A stretch of 6,001 nt of DNA. Source: Nitriliruptoraceae bacterium. Lineage in GTDB: Bacteria; Actinomycetota; Nitriliruptoria; Nitriliruptorales; Nitriliruptoraceae. A program made the position numbers and the translations under genes. Positions 1-5,301 of this stretch are shown here, piece after piece. The stretch is taken from the NCBI GenBank assembly GCA_003554005.1, contig PWEU01000407.1, forward strand, positions 1-6,001. The letters run 5' to 3'. The notes under the pieces were generated by a model. That model saw only the letters and a program-made list of their open reading frames with translations. It ran no database searches and was not told the DNA's origin. The stretch's first letter is position 1, and each line of letters starts with the position of its first letter.

Positions 1-536
1 CCGAAGATGAACACGATCTCTCCTGGGCCACCTGAATGCTCGTTGCGCAGGTGCCAGTGCCGGTCGCGAAGGATCGCCGGGGTGTCACGGCCGTCGGCGT
101 TCCAGTCCCCGACCACAGGCACGTCGCCGCGCAGGACCCGACCGTAGGTGAACACGATCTCCCCGGCACCACCCGACAGGCTGTTGCGCAGGTGCCACTC
201 ACCGTCGCGAACGATCGCAGGACCGTCCCGGCCGTTGCCGTTCCAATCGCCGGCCATGGGATGGTCGATCGCGCCACGCCCGTACCAGAAGTCCAGATCC
301 GCAGGCCCCGTGGTGTTGGTGTTGCGCAGCAGCCAGCGCCCACCCCGAACCACACCGACCGTGGTGCTGCCGTCCCCGTTCCAGTCGCCGACCACGGGCA
401 GGTCGCCGGGTTGCCCGAAGCCGAAGGCGGTGACCGCAGCCCCCTGCCACGCGCCGTGGTGCAACCGCCACTCGCCATCGCGGAACCAACCGATGCTGTC
501 CTGACCCGTCCCGAACCAGTCACCCACCACCGGTGT
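1..536 (-). repeat. Four tandem GDWNxDG protein repeats in the amidase C-terminus
   Basis: The units are residues 397-441, 442-487, 488-534 and 535 to the edge. Each opens with xPVVGDWNxxGxDT, continues with an I/V-V-R-D-G-E-W-H-L-R-N strand and ends with an IVFTYGR turn. The D-W-N-x-D-G core resembles the calcium-binding DxNxDG loops of FG-GAP/VCBS-type beta-propeller repeats, although propeller folding is inferred. Unit 1 is the most diverged (GDWFGTGQDS). Unit 3 is closest to the repeats of the CAP-domain protein encoded on the opposite strand. Confidence 0.85.
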
Positions 537-1724
537 CCAGCCGATCGCGGGTTGGACGGCCAGTTGTGCGATCCGCTCACGCATCGCGGGCAGGTGCGCG
601 GCGAGATAGCGGCCAGGGCAGGCGGTCCGTCCGACGTCGCGGTGGCCGACCAGGCGAGGGATCCACCGATCCCCCACCGGGACCTGTGAGGTCGCTCGCG
701 GGTCGATGTTGTGCAGGCGGTACTTCCACGCCAGCACCTCGGTGGCCACGTCGACCACCACCTGGGGTGGGCGGGCGTTCTCGAAGTTGCCGAGCACCGA
801 TACCCCGACCGAGCCTCGGTTGTGGTTCGCGGCGTGGGCGCCGACCACCCCACGGGTCACGCCCCCGGCCCGACCCTCGTAGACCGTGCCATAGCGGTCG
901 ATCAACAGGTTGTAGCCGATGTCGGACCAGCCGTTGCCGGTGATGTGCCACCGCTGGATCGCCCGCACGATGCCGGGCGCCTGCTCGCGGGTGTAGCTGT
1001 TGCTGCCGGCGGTGTGGTGCAGGACGGCGTAGCGCGGCGGGGCGTGGCGCGCCGCGGTACGCACCAGCCCCTCGTCCGCGCCCCACTGCTCACGGGTGAC
1101 GATGGCGGGCTGGCCGAAGTCGGCCTGCGCCGGGTGAGCGGTCGTCAACCCCCGTAGGTGACGCGCAGCTCGACGCAGCAGGGGTTCGCTGTGCCCGAGG
1201 GAGTCGATGACGTGGACGTCGACCTCGTCGAGCGCGCCATCCCGGACCAGGAGCTGTAGGGCGTCGGCCTCACCGACCCAGTAAGGATCGCTGCTCCAGG
1301 TGGCCTCGCCACGCACCCGTTCCGCGACCACAGCCTCGTCGCTGTCAGCGTCAGGGCCGTCGAGTTCTCCGAGTTGCTCCACCTCGGTCCAATCGCTCCA
1401 GCCCCCCTCGGCCAGCCGTGCGCGGTAGAGCAGCTGGGGGGAGCCGGTGCCGCGGAACCCGACCAGGGAGAACGGGAAGGGGGCCTCCAGCACCTCGGAG
1501 GCCTGCTCGTCGTCCGCGACGGCGGATGGGAGGCCCTCATGGTCCGCTCCATCAGCCGTGTTCTGCGCGCCCTTGGCGCCCTTGGACGCATCGATCACCG
1601 CCTCCCTGGTCTCCGGAGCCGGCGTGATGGCGTGGACGGGCGCAACGGGCAGGGCCACAGCCAGCAGCGCGGTCAACAGGCCGAGGACCAGCAGGCGTCG
1701 AGCCGGGGTACGAGCGCGCGACAT
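1..1724 (-). CDS. Secreted PGRP-type N-acetylmuramoyl-L-alanine amidase with C-terminal GDWNxDG repeats (3' end outside window)
   Basis: Probably a zinc amidase that cleaves the MurNAc-L-Ala bond of peptidoglycan outside the cell, or a peptidoglycan-binding relative. The frame is open for 574 codons from ATG 1724 to the left edge. Residues 1-32 form a signal peptide: basic start, Leu/Ala core, cleavage probably after PVHA. Residues ~33-200 contain a Trp-rich segment (GGWSDWTEVEQL) of a kind that often precedes the amidase domain in actinobacterial PGRPs. The Amidase_2/PGRP domain spans ~203-390: REQWGAD at 211-217, LHHTAG with zinc ligand H236, DIGYN with Y271, GHRD with H361 and TACPG with C369. 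All the expected ligands are present. From ~397 to the edge there are four ~45-47-residue GDWNxDG repeats, the last one cut. The start is fixed by GGAGG 8 nt upstream. It is divergent from the CAP-domain gene that bears the same repeats. Domain identity is secure; the exact substrate is inferred. Confidence 0.92.
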   Translation of the reverse strand, partial: MSRARTPARRLLVLGLLTALLAVALPVAPVHAITPAPETREAVIDASKGAKGAQNTADGADHEGLPSAVADDEQASEVLEAPFPFSLVGFRGTGSPQLLYRARLAEGGWSDWTEVEQLGELDGPDADSDEAVVAERVRGEATWSSDPYWVGEADALQLLVRDGALDEVDVHVIDSLGHSEPLLRRAARHLRGLTTAHPAQADFGQPAIVTREQWGADEGLVRTAARHAPPRYAVLHHTAGSNSYTREQAPGIVRAIQRWHITGNGWSDIGYNLLIDRYGTVYEGRAGGVTRGVVGAHAANHNRGSVGVSVLGNFENARPPQVVVDVATEVLAWKYRLHNIDPRATSQVPVGDRWIPRLVGHRDVGRTACPGRYLAAHLPAMRERIAQLAVQPAIGWTPVVGDWFGTGQDSIGWFRDGEWRLHHGAWQGAAVTAFGFGQPGDLPVVGDWNGDGSTTVGVVRGGRWLLRNTNTTGPADLDFWYGRGAIDHPMAGDWNGNGRDGPAIVRDGEWHLRNSLSGGAGEIVFTYGRVLRGDVPVVGDWNADGRDTPAILRDRHWHLRNEHSGGPGEIVFIF

Positions 1725-1732
1725 CGAGGGGC

Positions 1733-1737
1733 CCTCC
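1733..1737 (-). promoter_or_regulatory. Ribosome binding site of the amidase gene
   Basis: On the minus strand this reads GGAGG, followed by an 8-nt spacer and the ATG at 1724-1722. The strong match and spacing select this start, which also places a complete signal peptide at the N-terminus. Confidence 0.75.
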
Positions 1738-1771
1738 GAGGATCAGTACGAGGGCGATGCCGCCCAGGCGG

Positions 1772-1799
1772 AGTATCGACGCACGGCACCGACCCTGAA
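1772..1799 (-). promoter_or_regulatory. Possible promoter for the amidase gene
   Basis: On the minus strand, GATACT (1772-1777) resembles a -10 element and TTCAGG (1794-1799) is a poor -35, with a 16-nt spacer. The -10 lies about 48 nt upstream of the start codon. It sits inside the 227-bp divergent intergenic region, where promoters for both flanking genes must be. No comparably convincing element was seen for the plus-strand gene. This is a weak, eye-based call. Confidence 0.25.
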
Positions 1800-1940
1800 C
1801 CGGACGCGCGACCTGCGGACGGCGAGCACCGCCCCTACCGACTGCGCATCCGTTTCCGCTCGCCGCAGCTCTGCCACGCTCCGTGGCTGCGCCATCACTC
1901 AAGGTGGCCAGGCGGTCGACCGATGCCGGGGAGGACACAC

Positions 1941-1945
1941 GGAGG
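1941..1945 (+). promoter_or_regulatory. Ribosome binding site that decides the CAP-domain gene start
   Basis: GGAGG lies 6 nt before the ATG at 1952. It favours that ATG over an in-frame GTG at 1883, which would add 23 residues rich in Arg and charged residues ahead of the signal peptide, and over the later ATG at 1967. Confidence 0.7.
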
Positions 1946-1951
1946 TGGAGG

Positions 1952-3184
1952 ATGCAGGTGGCAGCGATGCCGCGACCCGGATGGTCGCACCGCGCGTCCG
2001 CCACGGTCGCCAGCGCGTTGTTGGTGCTGGCCATCGTGCTGTTCCCCGCAACACCGGCTGTCGCTGCCATCGACCATGCCGCCGAGGAGGAACTGCTCTG
2101 CAGCCTCAACGACGCCCGGCGCAGTGAGGGACTCCCGTCGCTGCGGTCCAACACCGAGCTGACCCGGGTCGCCCGCGCGCACTCGGTGGTCATGGCCGAT
2201 GCCGCGCGCCTGCACCACAACCCGAACCTGGCCAGCGACGTGAGCGACTGGCGGCTCGTCGGCGAGAACGTCGGCTACGGACCGAGTGCTGGATCCCTGC
2301 ACCGCGCGCTGATGGACTCCCCCGGTCCCCGCGCCAACATCCTGCACTCCAGCTACATGGAGGTCGGGATCGGCGTCGAACGCCGCGGGAGCACGTTGTG
2401 GATCACGCAGGTGTTCCGACTTCCCACGGGGAGCGCTTCGGGCACGGTTCCCGCCTGCGGCGCTGACGTCACCACCGTCGCCGGCGAGAGCGCGAGCGTG
2501 AACAGCATCCCGGTCACCGGTGACTGGAACGGGGACGGCTTCACGACCCCCGGCCGCTTCATCGACGGCCGTTGGGAGCTGTCCAACAGCCTGGCCGGCA
2601 ACGCCGACATCGTGTTCAGCTTCGGTCGTCCGGATGATGTCCCGGTCACCGGCGACTGGAACGGCAACGGCATCACCACCGTCGGCATCGTGCGCGACGA
2701 CACCTGGCACCTACGCGACAGCCTCAGCTCCGGCGGGGCAGACCACACCTTCCGCTACGGCCGCATCACCCGCGGCGACCTTCCCATCGCCGGTGACTGG
2801 AACGCCAGCGGCCGAGACACGATCGGCATCATCCGCGACGGCGAGTGGCACCTACGCAACAGCCTCTCCGGCGGCCCGGGACAGATCGTCTTCACCTACG
2901 GACGGATCCCCCGGGGAGATGTCCCGCTGATCGGGGATTGGAACCAGGACGGCCGTGACACCGTGGGTATCGTGCGCGACGGCGAGTGGCACCTACGCAA
3001 CAGCCTCTCCGGCGGCCCCGGACAGATCGTCTTCACCTACGGACGGGTCCTTCGAGGCGACGTGCCCGTCACCGGCGACTGGAACGCCAACGCTCGTGAC
3101 GGCATCGGAGTCGTGCGCGACGGCGAGTGGCACCTACGCAACAGCCTCTCCGGTGGTCCCGCCCAGATCCGGTTCGACTGGTAG
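1952..3184 (+). CDS. Secreted CAP/SCP-domain protein with five C-terminal GDWNxDG repeats
   Basis: A 410-residue exported protein of the CAP superfamily (SCP, YkwD-like, PF00188). Bacterial members are extracellular, and their biochemical role is often unknown. Residues 1-39 are a signal peptide with a long Ala/Leu/Val core and a likely AVAA cleavage site. The CAP domain occupies ~43-157: LLCSLNDARR, then AHSVVMA with H77, LHHN with H88/H89, GENVGYG with E105, DSPGPRANIL and VGIGV followed by LWITQVF. The usual SPGHR motif reads SPGPR here, so the expected His is Pro126. A linker with a second Cys leads into repeats from residue 186 to the end, which closes with RFDW and TAG. ATG 1952 is chosen over GTG 1883 because GGAGG precedes it and it begins directly before the signal peptide. 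The gene is divergent from the amidase sharing the repeats. The target of the protein is not known. Confidence 0.92.
   Translation: MQVAAMPRPGWSHRASATVASALLVLAIVLFPATPAVAAIDHAAEEELLCSLNDARRSEGLPSLRSNTELTRVARAHSVVMADAARLHHNPNLASDVSDWRLVGENVGYGPSAGSLHRALMDSPGPRANILHSSYMEVGIGVERRGSTLWITQVFRLPTGSASGTVPACGADVTTVAGESASVNSIPVTGDWNGDGFTTPGRFIDGRWELSNSLAGNADIVFSFGRPDDVPVTGDWNGNGITTVGIVRDDTWHLRDSLSSGGADHTFRYGRITRGDLPIAGDWNASGRDTIGIIRDGEWHLRNSLSGGPGQIVFTYGRIPRGDVPLIGDWNQDGRDTVGIVRDGEWHLRNSLSGGPGQIVFTYGRVLRGDVPVTGDWNANARDGIGVVRDGEWHLRNSLSGGPAQIRFDW
2507..3181 (+). repeat. Five tandem GDWNxDG protein repeats in the CAP protein C-terminus
   Basis: The units lie at 2507-2638 (44 aa), 2639-2779, 2780-2920 and 2921-3061 (47 aa each), and 3062-3181 (40 aa, a shortened final unit). 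The core is PVTGDWNxxGxDTxGIVRDGEWHLRNSLSGG, broken here by variable positions. The DNA of the later units is nearly identical: 2834-2905 and 2975-3046 match at 71 of 72 bases, and 2970-3012 equals 3111-3153 over 43 bases. The first two units are more diverged. This pattern indicates recent duplication or gene conversion in the 3' part. Confidence 0.9.
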
Positions 3185-3219
3185 GCGGCCGGGCTGGACA
3201 GAGGCGAGGGCGGGTCGGC

Positions 3220-3624
3220 CTAGGACGGCCGGGTGTCGATGCTGCGCCGGCCGAGGGCGTGGTAGTGCAGGCCTGCGTCCAGCATGGTGTCGGGGTCGTA
3301 GATGTTGCGCGCGTCGATCAGGATCGGGTACGCGAGGCGGTCACGGAACGTTGCCGCAGAGATGGTGGTGTACTCCGGCCAGTCGGTGGCGACGACCGCC
3401 GCGTGCGCTCCGTCCAGGGCGCCGGCCAGCTCGGTGTAGCCGGGCAGGTGGGGCTGCTCCTGGGCGAGGTTGTCGAGGGCGACAGGGTCGTGGACACGGA
3501 CCTCTGCGCCGGCGTCGGCCAGGTCGTTGGCGAGGTGGACGGCGGGGGACTCGCGCAGATCGTCGGTACCGGGTTTGAACGCCGCACCGAGCACCGCCAC
3601 GGTCTTGCCGGCGAGGTGCCACAA
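3220..3624 (-). pseudogene. C-terminal fragment of UDP-glucose 6-dehydrogenase, downstream of an in-frame stop
   Basis: This stretch encodes the third domain of UDP-glucose/GDP-mannose dehydrogenases: LAGKTVAVLGAAFKP, then GTDDLRESPA, VRVHDP, VVATDWPEY and a closing ILIDARNIYD. That domain completes the UDP-sugar site and holds the dimer together. It lies in exactly the same frame as the upstream piece (3631-4554), separated from it only by TAG and two further codons (CAG GAG). A TTG at 3624 could formally start it, but GGAG sits directly against that TTG with no spacer, so efficient reinitiation looks unlikely. On its own it lacks the NAD-binding and catalytic domains. It is best read as the remainder of a gene broken by a nonsense codon or by a sequence error. 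It ends with TAG, 35 bp from the convergent CAP-protein gene. Confidence 0.8.
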
Positions 3625-3630
3625 CTCCTG

Positions 3631-3633
3631 CTA
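3631..3633 (-). other. In-frame amber codon interrupting ugd
   Basis: On the minus strand the codons read GTG CAG AAG CTC TAG CAG GAG TTG TGG. The reading frame is intact on both sides, and alignment to the family needs no indel. A single C-to-T change from CAG would create this TAG. TAG also serves as the ordinary terminal stop of this same gene, of the CAP gene and of the lipoprotein gene, which argues against genome-wide TAG reassignment. Confidence 0.9.
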
Positions 3634-4554
3634 GAGCTTCTGCACGACCCAGTGACGCTGACCGACGTTGATCTCACGCACTTGGTCCAGCAGACGGAAC
3701 TCGTAGCCGACCTGGGCGGCGAGGGGCGCGAACGCATCCACGTCCTTCGGGAAGCAGGAGCCGCCGTAGCCGAGCCCGGCCTGCAGGAACCGCGATCCGA
3801 TGCGCACGTCGTGCCCCATGCCCTCGGCCACGACCGCGACATCCGCCCCGACCCGGTCGCAGATCTGCGCGACGGCGTTGATGAAGGAGATGCGGGTCGC
3901 GAGGAAGGCGTTCGAGGCGTGCTTGATGAGCTCTGCCGTGGGCACGTCGGTCTCCACGACCGGCATGCCGTCCTCGGCCACCAGCTGCGCGTACACCTGC
4001 CTGAGCAGATCGCGCGCCCAGTCCGAGGAGGTGCCGTACACGACCCGGTCCGGGTGGAGGGTGTCCTGGACCGCGGCACCCTCCTTCAGGAACTCCGGGT
4101 TGGACGCCACCTCGATGCGGTGGGCGGTACCGAGTCGGTCCGTTTCGCGCTGGATGACCTGCTCGAGTCGCTTGCCGGTGTTGGCGGGGACGGTCGACTT
4201 CTCCACCAGCAGCAGGTTCCGCTGCGCGTGCTCCACGACCGAGCGGCCGACAGCCTCGACGTAGGAGAGGTTCGGCCCCCCGCCGGGTAGGGGTGGAGTC
4301 CCGACACAGACGAACACCACCTCGGCGTCCCGCAGTGCGTCATCAGGGTCGTGGCTGAAGCGCAAGCGCCCGTCCGCGACCACCTCGGCCATCAGGTCAT
4401 CGAGCCCCGGCTCGTAGAACCAGGCCTCCCCACCCTGCATCTTCGAGATCTTCGCCCCATCGTCGTCGTAGCCGACGACCTGGTGGCCCCAGCGGGCGAA
4501 GGCAGCGGCCGACACGAGTCCGACGTGCCCGACGCCGATGACGGGGATGTTCAT
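3631..4554 (-). CDS. ugd: UDP-glucose 6-dehydrogenase, N-terminal and central domains, prematurely terminated
   Basis: UDP-glucose 6-dehydrogenase oxidises UDP-glucose to UDP-glucuronate with two NAD+ in the cytoplasm, feeding acidic surface polysaccharide synthesis. This 307-residue piece has the Rossmann motif GVGHVG (residues 7-12) with acidic D30 for NAD ribose, YEPG, VGTPP, EKSTVP (118-123), NPEFLKEG (152-159), ELIKHASNAFLA with K211, and the catalytic GYGGSCFPKD with C267. The product stops at VVQKL, after the central helix and before the C-terminal UDP-binding domain, which follows in frame at 3624-3220. Together the pieces span 444 codons, counting the TAG, which is a normal length for the family. 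ATG 4554 is the earliest start because an in-frame TGA precedes it directly. No strong Shine-Dalgarno sequence is visible. Family is certain; activity of the broken gene is doubtful. A GDP-mannose or UDP-N-acetylmannosamine dehydrogenase is less likely given the motifs. Confidence 0.9.
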   Translation of the reverse strand: MNIPVIGVGHVGLVSAAAFARWGHQVVGYDDDGAKISKMQGGEAWFYEPGLDDLMAEVVADGRLRFSHDPDDALRDAEVVFVCVGTPPLPGGGPNLSYVEAVGRSVVEHAQRNLLLVEKSTVPANTGKRLEQVIQRETDRLGTAHRIEVASNPEFLKEGAAVQDTLHPDRVVYGTSSDWARDLLRQVYAQLVAEDGMPVVETDVPTAELIKHASNAFLATRISFINAVAQICDRVGADVAVVAEGMGHDVRIGSRFLQAGLGYGGSCFPKDVDAFAPLAAQVGYEFRLLDQVREINVGQRHWVVQKL

Positions 4555-4624
4555 TCACGGGTCCAGACGTTCTATGGCGAACCGAAGGAGCTGCCGCGCC
4601 GAGAGTAGTGGGGAGGATCGTGGA

Positions 4625-4646
4625 CCCCGCACGGCGGCGCACGGGG
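4625..4646 (-). terminator. Possible hairpin between the lipoprotein gene and ugd
   Basis: In the minus-strand RNA an 8-bp stem (CCCCGUGC with GUGCGGGG, two G-U wobbles) closes a 6-nt loop. The plus-strand RNA would instead have A-C mismatches, so the structure is specific to the minus transcript. It lies 40 nt after the lipoprotein stop and 71 nt before ugd. No U-tract follows. It could be a weak terminator, an attenuating hairpin or chance in GC-rich DNA. Confidence 0.25.
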
Positions 4647-4686
4647 CGAACTGCCGCGCTCCGTGACGGCAACGCGGGCACACCGA

Positions 4687-5253
4687 CTAGTCCAGCAGCG
4701 GCGCTCCGAAGGTGGCCGACTCGAGCACGCCCATGAAGTCGTCGAGGTAGGCGAGGAACACCTCGGTCACGTCGTCATCAGCTGGCGTCGGCACGGGCTG
4801 GGCGAGGAGCACGATCGCTCGGGAGGGGATCAGCACGACCATCTCGCGGGTGCGTACCCCCTCGGTCTCGTAGCGGTAGATGAGCTGCGTCGCCGGGACA
4901 TCACCCTGCAGCGTCAGCGACGTATCCGTCTCGATCTCCGCGTCCAGTCGCCCCAGCAGGTCTCGCCAGTCGGCGGGCAGCGTGTCCGGCTCGTAGGTGA
5001 AGAACATCGCCACGACGTCGCCCTCGGGCCAGTCGGCGGGGGTGCCGACCACGTCACCGACACCGATGTCCCGGTTGGAGATGCTCAGCCGGTCCGCTTC
5101 GTCCTCGAACACGTACCACGCATCCGGCAGGTCGATCTCCACGTTGCGCCACGACACCGCGTCCGGCTGGCTGGACGGCGAGCACGACGCCAGCAGTACG
5201 GCCAGCAGCCCGAGGGCGAGCAGCAACACCGAGGTGGAGCGAGGCAGACGCAT
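4687..5253 (-). CDS. Small secreted lipoprotein, possibly PsbP/DcrB-like fold
   Basis: A 188-residue protein with a type II signal peptide: Arg at positions 2 and 5, a Leu-rich core, and lipobox LASC with the lipidated Cys24, so it should be anchored on the outer face of the membrane. The mature part starts with a Ser/Pro-rich linker, then VEIDLPDAWYV, a FFTYEP strand, an acidic helix, TQLIYRYE, MVVLIPSRAIVLLAQPVP and a C-terminal helix FLAYLDDFMGVLES. A strand order opening with a DLPDxW motif and ending in a helix before a short strand resembles the PsbP/DcrB-type lipoprotein fold. That is inference from pattern, not a match to a named family. AGAGGTGA lies 10 nt before the ATG. The acidic-protein gene ends 48 bp upstream on the same strand, so cotranscription is likely. 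Function is unknown. Confidence 0.85.
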   Translation of the reverse strand: MRLPRSTSVLLLALGLLAVLLASCSPSSQPDAVSWRNVEIDLPDAWYVFEDEADRLSISNRDIGVGDVVGTPADWPEGDVVAMFFTYEPDTLPADWRDLLGRLDAEIETDTSLTLQGDVPATQLIYRYETEGVRTREMVVLIPSRAIVLLAQPVPTPADDDVTEVFLAYLDDFMGVLESATFGAPLLD

Positions 5254-5301
5254 AGCGGCGAGGTCACCTCTCGGGCGGGGACGGCGACGGTGGTTCGGAG
5301 C

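Noticed and set aside
36..689. A 217-codon plus-strand open frame across the amidase repeats
   Set aside because: It shows a Val/Pro/Arg-rich translation with shadow periodicity of the minus-strand repeats, while the minus frame holds the GHRD and CPG zinc motifs.
1145..1591. A 148-codon minus-strand open frame ending in RVTYGG
   Set aside because: It is out of frame with the amidase gene, which runs continuously through this stretch and carries the recognisable GGWSDW segment and signal peptide. The alternative frame is Arg/Ser/Pro-rich, typical of a high-GC shadow frame.
1883..1951. GTG start giving the CAP protein 23 extra residues
   Set aside because: No suitable ribosome binding site was seen before the GTG, and the extension would put charged residues ahead of an already complete signal peptide. 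ATG 1952 has GGAGG at good spacing.
3216..3231. Small inverted repeat CGGCC-TAGGAC-GGCCG between the convergent CAP and ugd genes, a possible bidirectional terminator
   Set aside because: The stem is only 5 bp, overlaps the ugd stop codon and has no T-tract on either side. In GC-rich DNA this can easily be chance.
3622..3633. Programmed stop-and-restart at TAG/TTG producing two dehydrogenase chains
   Set aside because: The only candidate ribosome binding sequence (GGAG) abuts the TTG with no spacer, and the separated C-terminal domain has no known independent role. A nonsense mutation or sequence error is simpler.
3127..4290. A 387-codon plus-strand open frame antisense to ugd
   Set aside because: Its translation lacks any domain and mirrors the codon bias of the dehydrogenase on the opposite strand. 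Long antisense frames are expected at this GC content.
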